From contig QKYT01000054.1 of assembly GCA_003550305.1 (NCBI GenBank), forward strand, positions 107,453 to 169,918: a DNA stretch of 62,466 bases. The letters run 5' to 3'. The notes under the pieces were generated by a model that was given only the letters and a program-made list of their open reading frames with translations, ran no database searches and had not been told where the DNA came from. This DNA is from Glomus cerebriforme. Lineage: Eukaryota; Glomeromycota; Glomeromycetes; Glomerales; Glomeraceae. Shown in pieces: positions 37,726 through 50,603 of the stretch (position 1 is its first letter; each line of letters opens with the position of its first letter). The translations under genes were made by a program, and so were the position numbers.

Positions 37726-39769
37726 TATCATTCATATTTTGGAGAGGGACAGCTAAATTGGAATAAATCTAAATTTTTGGGTAGATATTGGCTCATCAAT
37801 ATATTTAACCCGAATAAATGAATAATATGAATAAACAGACAATACATTTATGCTCTTAGCTCTTCCGGGATTACATAATGCCGGCGGCATTAAAAAAAAT
37901 ATATGCCGGTTTTTTGGATCATTCTTTCAGAATCAACTTTAGAATTTTCAAATTTCAAGTGGATTTCATTGCCCCAAATTGACTCACATTGCTCAAATTC
38001 ACGTGTAGCTTTTACATAATTTTTTTTTTTTTTACACAATGTCAAGAATCAAAGATTTTATTAATATTGTTTTTGAAAATTTTCCATAAAAACTAACTTA
38101 CCTGTATAATCTTGTTCACACAGATCTGAATAGTGAATACTACCTAAACATAATTATTTAGATTTTTTAGGTTGAAATATTTAAATTTAATCTAATATTA
38201 TCCAAGATAGAATGTTTATAAATACTGATAAATTCCATTGCTGCGGGGGTTTTCACGTGACAAAATTTCCGAATTATCAGTTATTATTATGATTTAATTT
38301 ATGATAACTTTAGATGAGTATTAAACTATTTTTAAAATGAAAAAATGAATTAAAATTTCTCTTAATGTAAGTAATATTAAAAATCACGTATTAGTAATAA
38401 TAATAATAATAATAATATTTGTTTAATCTTAGATTTTTTTTTTTTTGCACATTGTATGTAACTGTATTATTTGTGGCATGATAAACTATACCATATAGTA
38501 ACATATTTACCATATGATCTACGAAAAAAAAAAAATTTATTTCTTTGAATCTAAAATTCTTGAATTCTTGGCATTCTTTTTTTTTTTATTATTATTATTT
38601 ATCAATCTATGATCAATATCAAATATTAAACTAATTAAACTCGTTATTAAAAAAACGCATTGATGTTTTTTTTTGACAATTACTAAATTTACAAAAACGA
38701 GATTCAACAAAATAAAAAAAAAAACTAAAATGATTTTACAAAATAAGAATGGACTGTAGAAAAAAAATATATATATATATAAATATATATTTTAAGCATA
38801 AAAAACCTGTTATTTTTTTTTTTCAAGAAAAAAAAAAAATTCTTAGAATTTTAGAATCGTGTAGATCATTTAACTGTTAAATATTTATTCCTTATCATAA
38901 ACTTTAATCTACAGTTTAAATTTCCTTTGCATGCATTATACAGGATTCTACGATTAATGGAGTTATTTTGATCGGAATTTAGAATTTTCTGATAAAAAAA
39001 AAAAAAAAAAATATTTTTTTCAGATAACAAAAATGAAAGTACATCCTTTTTCGATATAAAAGATAATGCTGATTAAAAAATTTTTTTTCTTGAATAAATA
39101 CTCGTTTTTTCAAAAAAATTATTGAATTTCGGAATCTAATTTCCATTTTCGATATATAAAACTTGATTTACAACTTAAAATGGGAGTATAAATAAATTGA
39201 GAAGGAACCAATCAATAAAAGTTTCGGAATCGGATGCATCCGTCCGTTACACCTAAAGAAATAAATAAATTTTGTAATTGTTGATCTATTTTGCTAATTA
39301 GTTAAACGCACACGATCAAACAAACATTTTTAAACAATAATGTCAAAAGCCGAAATACTAACTAACGTCAAAGAACTGTACAAACGCCATTTGGTGGCAA
39401 ACATTATCTCGAAGCAAACAAAAATTCCAGGTTTTTTTTTTATTTGTTTTAAATGAAGTAAAAAGAAAATTTTGTACAAAGAAAAAAAGGAAAAAAAAAA
39501 AGAACAAAGAAAAAAAAAGGAAGAAAATGAAATATATTACAAGAAAAATGCAACGTGACAATTTTTTTTTTCACGCAACGGTAACGACTTAACGATTCGT
39601 TATTTCGTCCGTGGCGTAAACAAATGTTTAGGAAAAAAAAAGTAACCTGTAATTAAAATATCTCCTTACATAAATAATAATAATTAAATGGTACTACACT
39701 CGTAACTAAAATTATTTTTAAAAAAAAAAAAATTAAAAATTGTTACGCCAATTTCTACTTGTTTAAACA
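37726..39769. other. AT-rich intergenic DNA with microsatellites
   Basis: Contains an (AAT)n run near 38396, an (AT)n run near 38770 and many A and T homopolymers of 10 or more bases. A short open frame starting at 39340 on the plus strand and another on the minus strand at 39358-39561 (Phe-rich, from A runs) are not supported as genes. Confidence 0.5.
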
Positions 39770-41151
39770 CTATAAGTTCATTTCTTTTTTAACGGTTAAT
39801 AAAATAGTTAAATATTGTCTCGCATATTGTAATGATCTAGCAGGAGATTTATTATAAGCTCTTCTTTCTTGTTTAGTTATCTTTGGTCTTTCTTGATCTA
39901 AACGAACATTTAATTCATTGATTGGTTCCCTAAAGGAAAAAAAAAAAATTTATATATAAATAAAAAGTTACACAGATTGTTCTTTTTAAGTTTCGTGTAC
40001 AATTCGATCGACACAACATCAATATAAAAAACTCTTTGTAGAAAAGAGAATCGTGAGACATACCGGGAATAGAACGGATCATCATATGTAGTAAAACTTG
40101 TACAATCCGGTTTCAAATCTTTTTGTCGAATTGCATATTCTTCAGAATCACCATTTATCCAACCATTACATTTTTTACCCACGCGGTATGCAGCAGTTGA
40201 TTCGATCATTTTTTTAGAATCGGAAGGTTTTGATTTTGGTTGATGAGTATGACGTTCGCTTGGAAAATAATCTACATTAGATTTCCACTCTTCTTGACGA
40301 TTTGGTCCTAATCCTGATGGAATATCAGGAGAATGTCTTTGTTTTAAATTTTTCGTTCGTTTTTCTATATAAAAAATAATAATAATAAAAAAATAAGATT
40401 TTTATTAAATATAAATATTTATGCATTAAATAATTTGTATTAATAGTTATTACTCACCATTACGCTTTTTAGAGTATTCGGAAGGGGCTAAAATTGGAAT
40501 CTTTTTCTTATTCTTATTTGATTTATTATTACTACCAGTTAAACCAGAGAATGAAAAATCAAATGATGATAAAATTGAATCAAATTTATTTGATTTATTA
40601 CTATTATTATTATTGTTATTATTGTTATTGTTGTTATTTGAACTATTTGAACTTGTCGTCGTCGTCGTCGTTATCGTCGTCATCGTTGATGATGATGTGT
40701 TATTAGTATTTAATTTATTAGAAGAACGATAACTTGGTATTGAAGGTAAACAACTTTCTTTTGAAGATGATGATAAACGAAAATCTTCAAAGTGATTAAC
40801 ACGATGAGGAGATTTTAAACGATGATCCAACATAATTTCTTTTTTAGAATCTCCACTTAAAGATTTAAATAATTCTTGACGAAACTTTGATAAAGTACCT
40901 CCAATTACAGTTATAAAGAACCAACCAGTAAAATTTATAGCAAAAATAATCCAACAAAATGTTGATAAAGCACAAAAAGTTATAAAAGATAAAATTAAAA
41001 TAGAAATATCAAACTTGTTATCTTTTTTTGAAAAGTAAGAAGAGAAAGATGGAGGAGGAGGAATATTATCAAAAGAAAACATTTTTATAAAAAATAACAA
41101 CGAAACGATTATATATAGAAAAGGTAAAAAAGTAGTGTAATTGTAGGACAA
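39770..41151 (-). CDS. Membrane protein with Asn/Ser repeat tract, unknown function
   Basis: Three minus-strand exons, 41151-40458, 40364-40064 and 39929-39770, join in frame to about 384 residues. If the start is the second ATG at 41082, it is 361. The N-terminal part has a hydrophobic pair of helices (ISILILSFITFCALSTFCW then FAINFTGWFFITVIGG), and the longer start adds another hydrophobic stretch. A Ser/Thr-rich segment with a run of about twelve Asn follows (nucleotides near 40610-40640, ATT/GTT repeats), then a basic nuclear-signal-like NKNKKKIP. The last 120 residues hold a conserved-looking region: ESTAAYRVGKKCNGWINGDS, then YDDPFYSR and RPKITKQERRAYNKSPARSL. I do not recognise the family. 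The composed C-terminal region and clean splicing argue for a real gene. Confidence 0.7.
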
Positions 41152-41722
41152 TATTCAAGGCGCGCTTATTTTTCGCTGGATGAGGTAAGAGAAGTTAATA
41201 ATGATGCAGTTTGGTAATGAGAAAAATGAAAATGGTTTTTATCATTGTTGAAAGAAAAAAATAAATTAGGGTTACCCTGTTACACTTTTTATAATAAAAT
41301 TGAAATTACCGTATTATTCATGTGATTTTGAATAACGGGCAAATTATGCAAGCCACAATTATTATAAAGGCGCAGTAAATATAAAAAAAATCTGGTTTTT
41401 TTTTTAAAAAAAAAAAAAAAAATCTGACCATTTGAAATATCATTGTTTCACAGAATAATCTACTTTAAAACCGGGTTCTTTATATATTAATAAATTAAAT
41501 GAACAATGTTTTAATTATATTGCTTTGTTCTTGTTTATTTGATTGAACCCATAATTGTGCTTGAGCCCACGGAAATGTACAAATGTCTTCCGGTAATAAA
41601 CTAACCAACAACGATAATTTTCAAGTTTTTTTTGTATATATAATTCGCTGCGTAAATGAGAATTTATAAAACATTAATTTCTCACGTAATTTAAGAGATT
41701 TTTTTTTATTTATTTTTTTTTT

Positions 41723-42017
41723 NNNNNNNNNNNNNNNNNNNNNNNNNNNNNNNNNNNNNNNNNNNNNNNNNNNNNNNNNNNNNNNNNNNNNNNNNNNNNN
41801 NNNNNNNNNNNNNNNNNNNNNNNNNNNNNNNNNNNNNNNNNNNNNNNNNNNNNNNNNNNNNNNNNNNNNNNNNNNNNNNNNNNNNNNNNNNNNNNNNNNN
41901 NNNNNNNNNNNNNNNNNNNNNNNNNNNNNNNNNNNNNNNNNNNNNNNNNNNNNNNNNNNNNNNNNNNNNNNNNNNNNNNNNNNNNNNNNNNNNNNNNNNN
42001 NNNNNNNNNNNNNNNNN
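41723..42017. other. Assembly gap (295 N)
   Basis: A run of N flanked on both sides by T homopolymers, which probably stopped the assembly. Confidence 1.
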
Positions 42018-42513
42018 TTTTTTTTTTTTACTTTATTAAAAGAAAAAAATAAAAATATTAACTGTTAAAAATTTTTAATTTTCGGATTTTCTATCATTAT
42101 AATTAATATGTCAAATGTTTATTGAAATCTTTTTTGTTTTTTATTTTTTTTTAAAAAAAAAAAATATATTGTTGGAAAGGATTATCCTGAATTTAAGTTT
42201 TTTATGATCTTGACCATAAAGGGATATCATTTTCCGAATCATTTCTTGTCAATTTGTGCTAATACCCTATTGTGAGAATCTCAAAGAATTGAAGATCATA
42301 ATAAACTTTGAGCATTTTGAAAGATCAAAAAAGATCACCTATCATTAGTTCATTAAACCTGCTTTCTGAACGCGTAAAATAGATGAATTTCTAGCAATGA
42401 CGTATATCACGTGCCTGCTTTATTAGTTGTTATCGCCGTACTCCGAATTTCTAATTTTATTATAGATTGTATTTTAAGGAATTGATTTAAATATCGATAA
42501 AAAAAGTATTATC

Positions 42514-42544
<31 letters not shown>

Positions 42545-44622
42545 TATTTTATTTCCTTTTCTTTTTTTTTTTTTGTTTTTCGTAATATTTTCAAAATATT
42601 TATTATTGAAAAATATAACTGGATTTTGAATTGTTTTAACCATTGGTGTTTAATACCACAATTTTAAAATCAATTGTTTTGTTTTGTTTTTTCTATAAAG
42701 AAAAAATCATTATTCAGCGTTCACCATAAAAATAGTCCAAATAAAGAGAATAAATTATCTAAAAATGAAAATATTATGGTTATTTGGTGTTACGTTACGT
42801 TGATCTTTTTTATTCGTACTAGAAAATTATACAATATAAATTTAGTAATTTTTGGTAATTTTATTATGATAAATCGGGTAAATCGGTAATGTTGGTAAAT
42901 TACATTGTAAATTGTGTAATAATGAGTTATGATAAAGCTTATAATATACAATGTGATAATATTTGTTTGTATAATTACTAAAAATACTGTATACTTGTTT
43001 TTTTATAATGTCTATAATAATAAATACCTAATATATTATAAAGTACGAAACAATTAAACGCTTGCTATTCTTATTCTTTGTTACGCGTGACGCAATAAAA
43101 AACAATTATCGCGTATCAAATTTACGCACTAGAGTAATCATGACGGATATTGATTTGGCAAATATTAACTAAAATTCATCATTATAAGAAATTATTCCAT
43201 TTTTTTATGTGATCGATCAAAAATGTTCATCTCAAATATATTAAAAAAAAGTAATGAAAAGTTTGGTACGATATTAATTTCGTAGCTTTCTTCATCTCAA
43301 TTTTTTTATTTTTTTATCAAGAGTTATTAAGATCAAATATAAACGAATCATACAATAGTATAAAATAGTATAAGATTTGATAGGTTAAGATTATTGTTCG
43401 ATGGTCGGCAATTAAAATTCATTCAGTGAAGATCAAATGTTGTAGTCTTCTGGTTGTAAGTATATAATGGTAGTCTTTTTTGGATAGCCGGCTTCAATTG
43501 AGATTTTAATAATTAAATCTTGTAAAAAGCTGATGTTTACTTATTGGGTAATGTTAGAATTTGAATGTCCTTTTGTTTTCGACAATCAGTTTCTAATCGT
43601 AGCAGTCTTTTCCTCCTTTTCATCATTTGAAATGGTATGTTTATTATAGAAAGTATTATTGAAGTCTTTCCTATTTCTCCACAGTAATTCCAGCGTTCTG
43701 TAATTGTAATATAATCCATTTTGAATACATTTGGGACATCATTTGATTTAAGTTTTCGAATGTAGAGAGTTGAAGAATTACTAAGTGTAAATGCTCAGAA
43801 AAAATTTGCTTAATCAGGCAAGCCCTTCTTGGACATTTTTTTTTTCGCACGCATTTATGAAATTATTTACATAATGTATCATATAATATAATTTTGTAGT
43901 AATCATTTAATCATCTATGGCTATGGAAAGTGTGCTTTTGAATAAGAATAATGAAGCAGATTTAACTTATATTGTAGTGGATTAATAAGAATTGATTCAA
44001 CTTAATGTAAAATCTGATACGCATGTTGATATAAAGACGATATGTAATTAACATAGTAGAGTCATACAAATCTACAAATCAGAGAGTGGTTTATTTAAAA
44101 TGGACAGCTGTCTTATATCAGCTGGTGATTCCTAATGAATTCTCAACGGGAAGAAATGGCTTGCATGAAGAATTAATAATTATCATTAAATGGGATTATG
44201 GTTTCTTTATTAGATAGAATGTCAAAGTTTCTTTAGATCTTTGTTCTCATTTAACAAATCTATTAGAAAAGCGATTGGTCAAGGTCGGATTGGGCATTTT
44301 CTTTTCATATTTCGGATAAGAATCTTGAGATAAAGTATCATCAGAAGATCAAATATATAACTTTGAGTTTAAAAATTTCATCATTATATAGAAAAAATAA
44401 TGTATTTGGTAACTTAATCATATTTATTTCATTTTATTTTAGAAAATTGTGTATGTTTAGAATCATTTTTATAATTAACTATGAATCGTTTATTTCTAAA
44501 TTTATAATATAATACATATTTAAAGGGTAGAACACTAGGAGAGCAAAAATTCAAATGGTGAAAACAAGAGATAAAAAAAATAATAATAATAATAAAATCA
44601 TATAAGACATATGAGTGTTCTT
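42018..44622. other. Intergenic DNA, no gene supported
   Basis: Includes an (ATT)n microsatellite at about 42515-42545. Short open frames at 42674-42889 (+) and 43537-43719 (-) lack domains. The stretch 43910-44360 has somewhat more balanced composition and may be an old coding remnant, but no family could be named. Confidence 0.45.
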
Positions 44623-45177
44623 TTAAACCCATTTTAACTGATTAAAGAAATTCCACAAGACAGACGCTTTATTGACATTAAAATCAATTCCGGATTTCTG
44701 AGCATCACTCTTTTTAAAATCTTTCCCTTCTAGTTTGAATTGTTGAGCGGCTTTCAAAATATTATATTTAGCTTTCAAATAAGTGGAAGGTGTTAATCTT
44801 AATTTTGAACATAAAGATTTTTCTTTTATATGTAAAAGATTGTAACCATCTTCTCTAGAAACATCCATTGATTTGGTCTTGTCCCAAATAATTCGAGGAT
44901 TCTTGCAATTCAAAATCTGATGATCAATAGGTAATTGATCAATATCTTTAACAAGTTTATTTAAAGAATTGAAGTTTTGTGTGTTCGAATCTTGAGAGTC
45001 ATTGTTTAAGAGAAGACCAGGATTTTTTGCGTAGATTTCATAAACGTTGATACGACAAACGAAACCATCACCCGATGAATCTGGAGCTCTCATCGGATAT
45101 GGTTGTTTACGAAAATGTTTACGAGGAACATTTCGATAATAAAATGTAGTAGTAGATTTTTGTGATTTTGTAGTCAT
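44623..45177 (-). CDS. SWIRM-domain protein (Fun19/Laf2-like)
   Basis: A single intronless frame of 184 residues. The C-terminal 65 residues read LRLTPSTYLKAKYNILKAA, then KSDAQKSGIDFNVNKASVLW and NFFNQLKW. This is the SWIRM helix bundle as found in fungal Fun19/Laf2-type proteins and in Ada2, Swi3 and LSD1. SWIRM domains bind DNA and histone tails within chromatin complexes. The N-terminal 110 residues are basic and Ser/Thr-rich with an RAPDSSGDGFVCRINVYEIY stretch typical of the small SWIRM proteins. Likely nuclear, in a histone-modifying or remodelling complex, though the particular complex cannot be inferred. Intact; poly-A upstream at 45235 fits a promoter. Confidence 0.9.
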   Translation of the reverse strand: MTTKSQKSTTTFYYRNVPRKHFRKQPYPMRAPDSSGDGFVCRINVYEIYAKNPGLLLNNDSQDSNTQNFNSLNKLVKDIDQLPIDHQILNCKNPRIIWDKTKSMDVSREDGYNLLHIKEKSLCSKLRLTPSTYLKAKYNILKAAQQFKLEGKDFKKSDAQKSGIDFNVNKASVLWNFFNQLKWV

Positions 45178-47496
45178 ATTGATATTTTAATTAATGAACT
45201 AGATATAGCTGAGAAAAAATTTAATATAAAAAAGAAAAAAAAAAAAAAAAATTTTAGAAAAACAAAATTTATTCTAATTTATATAATGTACAGTATTTAT
45301 ACTATTTGATAATTTTATTAATTTCAATCAACCAATCATTCTCCGATTATCAACAAAGTCATGTCTCATAAGTTTTAGTTAAAAAAACCGAACTAAGATT
45401 AAATTGCAGTGAATTTCTTCCTTATATGGCATAATAAAAAACCTTTGACTAAAAGTATATGCCCCCAATTTATTATTATTTCTTAATAAAATAAATAAAA
45501 TTTTTTGATTTAAATTCAATATTTTTTAAAGTAAAAAACTACCATAGTTAAATATTTATCAGATAATCATTTACTGTTTCTCAAGTCCTTTGTTAAAATG
45601 TTAATACGAAAATTTTTTTTTCTTCCAACAATTAATATTTCTCCTTGATGATGTTTTTGCATTGTATTTTTATTTTAATATTGATTTTATAAATCCAGCC
45701 GTACTTTATATTATAATTTTGTAAGCTTCAATTTTATCATTTTTGCTAGTTTGATTTTGAGAATGTTTGTTCCGTCATAACTCGATTCACTAGTAGTTTT
45801 ATAAATATCATTTCATTTATTAGAGCATCAACTTCAAAATCCTTTATATAAATTCATTTTCATAATTGAAAAAAAAAATTATTATAAGATTTATATTCTT
45901 GGTATGAATCAAAAAATCTAATAAATTTCAGTTTGCTTTGAAAACTTTCCCTATTTTTCAGACACATTACAAATTTTTGTCGTAATCATAAGTAAGAGTT
46001 GCAACCAAGTTGTAATCCAAAATAGCGTAATTATTACTTACGACCAGCAACTTTAATTTAACCTGCCCTATAAAAAAAATTTCTCCGATAAAATGATCAT
46101 TTTTCTGGTTTTTATTCCGAATAAACTCAGAAATGTGATCATTTTTCCAAAAAATTTTTTATATACCGACAAATTTTCCACCCCTGTCCCCCACGTGAAC
46201 ATTACAAAGCTTTTTTGCAATTATACTTTACAAATATATAATTTTAATTAAAAATTTCGTATAGATTTTAAACACGTTATTTTGAAAGGAAACGAATTAA
46301 GGAAAATAGCTCCATTCGAATGACATATTTATTATAATCATCAATACAAAAAATTCGATCATTTTTTTTTTACGTGGCGGTTCGGTATGATAATGTCAAT
46401 TGATGAGTTATTATGTCAAAATACTTAATGACACGCTGTTTTGTTAATTGTTAATCTTTTCCCTTTTTTTCCTTTGATTATTTATTCTGAATTAATTATA
46501 ACTTAAACGATATTATTACACGATCATTAGAAATGTATCAATATTTTTTTTTTAATTGATATATAGCACACGCACTAATCCTAATATAATATTGTTATTG
46601 ACCAGAGAGTTAAAATATCGGTCGAAGACCGACATAATAACATACAATTATTTTATAATTTCCTTCCTTTGCTTTGAATTTGACCATTTTTTGATGGAAT
46701 TTGCTATTATACAGTACTTGAATATTATAAAGCGTGATTAATCTGCATAATTGCCGAATCCAAGTTTGTAATTTTATGTTACCGAAAAATTAGTAAAAGG
46801 TTTTTGCATAATTACTAATATAAATGAAAATCATATGTGACGACTGACCCATGATCATTTTGGACAGGTTAAATACTTGATAAAGACCGGTTTTACAAAT
46901 TTTTGACCTTTTTTTTTAAAATGGGAAATTTGCTAACAAATACATTGATCACCTAAGCTTCATAGATTGGAATGAATGAGACTATTTGATATACTTCTAA
47001 TATTATATTATACCCTAAATGTACAATTTTTTTTTTTATTATCATTCAGTACTTTTCAGTACGTTTTCGGTATACAAAATTTCGTTTATAGGAATGTTAA
47101 ATCGTCAAAATTTGATTCGTCAATTAATAAAGTTTGAGAAAATTGACAATGATATTATTATCGAATTGTTATCGTAAAAAAAATATCCGAGGTTAAAATG
47201 AAGTGACCCTTATAAGAAAATTTCCCATCCATATCAATACGGTCCAAGAATAAAATCTAAACGCGGTTCATTAGATATTTCACGGAGTGTATTCTAATAC
47301 GCTCCGATTTACGTCACACAATTGGCTGGTCACAAAATCCATGAGAATATATTAAAGAAAAGCTTGTTTTTTAAAAAAAAAATGCTCGCTTCTTCTTTTG
47401 TGAAAAGAAAAATTATACATTTTTGAATCCAAAAAAAAAAAGGAATAAAAAGAAAAAAAAAAATTTATCAATTAAAAAAAAAACAAAAGAACGAGA
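45178..47496. other. AT-rich intergenic DNA
   Basis: No gene seen. A short frame at 46556-46741 has no recognisable content. Poly-A tracts at 47420-47490 precede the first ubiquitin-like gene. Confidence 0.5.
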
Positions 47497-47890
47497 ATGC
47501 AAATTTTCATTCGAGGATGTCTTGGTTATGGAAATAATGTATATAGCTTAGAAGTTGAAAGTTTAGATACTATCACGATTCTAAAACAAAAAATTTCTAA
47601 CAAGACAGGTACGATAAACCAATATATAAAATTATAAAAATATTTTTCTTAAATGAAAAAATTACTCATTAGAAAATTTTAAATTGATAGGTATGCCTTG
47701 TGAACATCAAAGATTAATTTTCGCAGGCAAACAACTTACTGATGAAAAAACGGTATCGGATTATAATATTCAAAAAGAGTCAACTATTCATCTGGTTTGT
47801 AGACTTCGTGGATGTAAGTTATCTTATCGTTTGAGACGTTATACATTTTTTTAAATTTGCTTATTAATTTGATTTTTTACAATAGGCTAA
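47497..47890 (+). CDS. Divergent ubiquitin-like protein 1
   Basis: Exons 47497-47608 and 47691-47813, plus a proposed five-base last exon 47886-47890 (GCTAA), give 79 residues. MQIFIRG opens as in ubiquitin but with a five-residue insertion in the first turn (CLGYGNNVY). The fold signatures follow: [39 protein letters not shown] and [16 protein letters not shown]. The end is Arg-Gly-Cys rather than Arg-Gly-Gly, so it lacks the terminal di-glycine used for conjugation. If the last intron is not removed, the frame reads 14 residues past RGC instead, also without Gly-Gly. A free-standing, unconjugated ubiquitin-like role is likely but unproven. The paralogue at 48410 shares its exon plan. Codons and intron sites are clean, so this looks like a live gene. 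Confidence 0.8.
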
Positions 47891-48409
47891 TTTACGATAT
47901 ACATTACAGTACAGTACATTCGTTATTCATATCAATTATGTTGCTATTTATCTTTTTTTACGAATATTTTAGCGACATAATTTCCGGTTATGCATGAATA
48001 TGCATTAACAGTTGACATTCGTATAACATAGGCGGTTCACATCTGCGCATTTATTAAAAGTAAATTATAGCATTACTAAAGTTTCGGATATGAACGCAGT
48101 AACAGTTATTATCATTATACTCATTACCATAATTGATTATAATAAAAAAAAAGTCATTACAAAGTCATTCTATTGGTTATTATGATAATCGGATGATAAA
48201 TTCCGTAAATCTCCCATAGAATTGCGTATAATAAATGTTCAAATGATCATTAAAAAGGCTAAGATAATAGATATTCTTAGTACCAACATTAACTTTTTAT
48301 AGAAACACAAACCTATTTTTTTTTGGTATATACAGTATATATATATATAGTACATCCTGAATTTCCTTTTAAAATTATTGATTTCATTTTCTCACAATAA
48401 TCATTTAAA
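47891..48409. other. Spacer between tandem ubiquitin-like genes
   Basis: Holds the terminator side of the first gene and promoter of the second, including a TATATATATAT stretch near 48343. No gene seen. Confidence 0.5.
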
Positions 48410-48805
48410 ATGCAAATTTTTGTTTATGCCGGTCGAACATATACTATTGAAGTTGAATACCATGATACCGTTGCAATTCTTAAAGAAAAATTCTATAAAA
48501 AAACAGGTAATTATACCCAAATAAAAATATATGATTTACTATTTATAAAATATATGAACTAACCCGATTTTTTTTTTTTTTACAAGGTATTAATTGTGAA
48601 AGGCAAAAATTAAAATTGATTTATCGTTACAAACAACTTGAAGATACAAGATCATTATCAGAATATGATATTAGTAAAGAATCAACCGTTTATTTGATTC
48701 ATAAACTTCCTAGTTGTAAGAAATGTCTGAATTGTAAGTACAATTTATTTATTTTATTTTTTATTCCAATGAACTTTTTTTTTATTTATTTTACAAATAG
48801 ACTAA
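48410..48805 (+). CDS. Divergent ubiquitin-like protein 2
   Basis: Exons 48410-48506 and 48587 to about 48733, with a proposed five-base last exon 48801-48805 (ACTAA), give about 82 residues. The start MQIFVYAGRTYTIEVEYHD and the following TVAILKEKFYKKTG are a ubiquitin beta-hairpin and helix. RQKLKLIYRYKQLEDTRSLS and YDISKESTVYLIHKL complete the fold. Where ubiquitin has LRLRGG this protein has HKLPSCKKCLNY, with two Cys and no di-glycine. Without the last splice the frame runs on to 48840 through a hydrophobic tail (IYFTNRLIIIFYW), which would be a membrane-anchored form. Same exon phases as the gene 900 bases upstream, so a tandem duplication followed by strong divergence. Function unknown. 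Confidence 0.75.
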
Positions 48806-48840
48806 TTATTATCTTTTATTGGGAAAAAATTTTTTATTAA

Positions 48841-50258
48841 TTCTGATACATTGTGGTAAGAAAAAAAATATATATATTTCGTTAATCTGAAAATTACTGA
48901 GCCATGAAATATTTGTATTTTATTTTATATACTCAAATAAAATTGATTACTAATGAATGAAATTTGACAACTATTTAATTATAGAACCATATATAAGACC
49001 ATAGTTTAATACATCACATTACATATAATTTGGAATATTTTATATACTCTTCGCTATAGAATCTTAAAATACTATTTAAAATTAGAAGTTCGATAGAATA
49101 ATAGATGACATACATTTACTTACGCCCACATTACATGTACTCGCATTTTCATGCGAAATATGAAACATTATGTCCGTTGCGTCATTGCGCGCTCATTTTT
49201 TGAAAGTTCTTTGATGTAATATCTGACAGTTTCGGCTTAAAATTACGGTATGAACTTGTAAGAAAAAAAAAACGCGAAAACTCTGGGAAAAATAAAGAAA
49301 ATTTGCATTGCATTATTCATGCATAATCGAAATCGAAATGTATTAAAGAATTCTAAATTATTTAAATTATTTCATCAACGTCAAATCTTAACAATGCATG
49401 TATTTAAATACTGTTGAAAACGTGGTATCTTTTAAATTTGTATCACATTAATGTTTATTATTCCACGTTTTTATTTTTAGTAAAAAACTATCATGTGATT
49501 TAAAAAATTTTTTTTTACCCCTACATAAGTTCTGAATGTGCATTAAAACGAGTATTAAAAAAAGATATCACCTAAAATTTTATATGTAAAAAATCTTTTC
49601 TCCCGCAATACAAGATATTCATTTACATGGTGTAAATTTCTTGAAGACCATGAGCAATAGAATAAATAAAATCTGCTTTATTTCCAAAATTTTTAGTCAA
49701 AGATAGAGTGTTAAAAATTTTTTTAAAAAAAATGAAAACTACTGTACCTGGTCAATAATTGATTTAATTCTATAACTGAGAACATTACAAATATTTTTTA
49801 CTTTTAAAAAAGAAACAATTTCACTCAAATTAAGAAAGTTGATGATTTCTTTGAAATAATAATATCATAAGGGCTTAAAATTTAGTATATACAGAATGAA
49901 ATTGCACTAATAATATATTTACTAGTTTAGAAAAGATATTGTTATGGCCAATTATAACTACTATATTATATATATACAGTAATTTCTTTGCATACTGTAT
50001 TTTATAAGTGCATTCCCTATACTAAGGTTCTGTCTTAAACCTAAATAATAGTGCATGTTGTCTTTAAATACACAAATGTTTATGGTTTTAACTCTTAATT
50101 GTAGCATTATTTACTGTATATTTTAATATTTATATATTATATATGATTTATTCTTATCCAATAAATTAAATTAATATTAATATTGTATTCTAATTAATTA
50201 AAAGTTCTTATGTTAAAAAAAACAAATATATTTATTATCTAATAATTTTTCATAAATT
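48841..50258. other. AT-rich intergenic DNA
   Basis: No gene or repeat of note. Confidence 0.5.
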
Positions 50259-50454
50259 AGGCCTGTTTATATCCGGTTGGTTGAGTTCTATCTATTGTAC
50301 GAGCAAGACTGAGTATCACATCTCTCTGACTGAAGACGCACTCAAGAACATGAAGAAGGTTTTGGAAGTTATAGTGTTAAAAGATAGGGTATCAGCTAGT
50401 GAAGAACCCGCAAATAAGAAACGTCATGTAAAAGAGATAATCAAGAAAAAATAA
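50259..50454 (+). pseudogene. Orphan coding remnant or last exon, unknown family
   Basis: An open stretch of about 64 codons that begins after an ATTAG acceptor-like site and ends at TAA. It reads ISGWLSSIYCTSKTEYHISL then TEDALKNMKKVLEVIVLKDR and a Lys/Arg-rich end. Composition is coding-like against the AT background, but no start codon or upstream exon could be matched. Either the last exon of a gene whose other exons I missed or a transposon-captured fragment. Confidence 0.3.
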
Positions 50455-50603
50455 GCATGTATAGTAGCATAGACGTTATGTATCACAGGCTACTCCTGAA
50501 CTTTTGTATTTATTTCGTGCGTGAATTAAAAAAATTTTTTCTTGGCAAAATAATTGGCGTGAACAATTGTTCATGCACACGTGATTTTTATTTAGTGCTA
50601 TTA

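Noticed and set aside
39358..39561. Phe-rich minus-strand frame
   Set aside because: Produced by long A homopolymers on the plus strand; no coding character.
40494..40706. Tyr/Ser/Cys-rich plus-strand frame
   Set aside because: It is antisense to the Asn/Ser repeat of the spliced minus-strand gene; low complexity and no domain.
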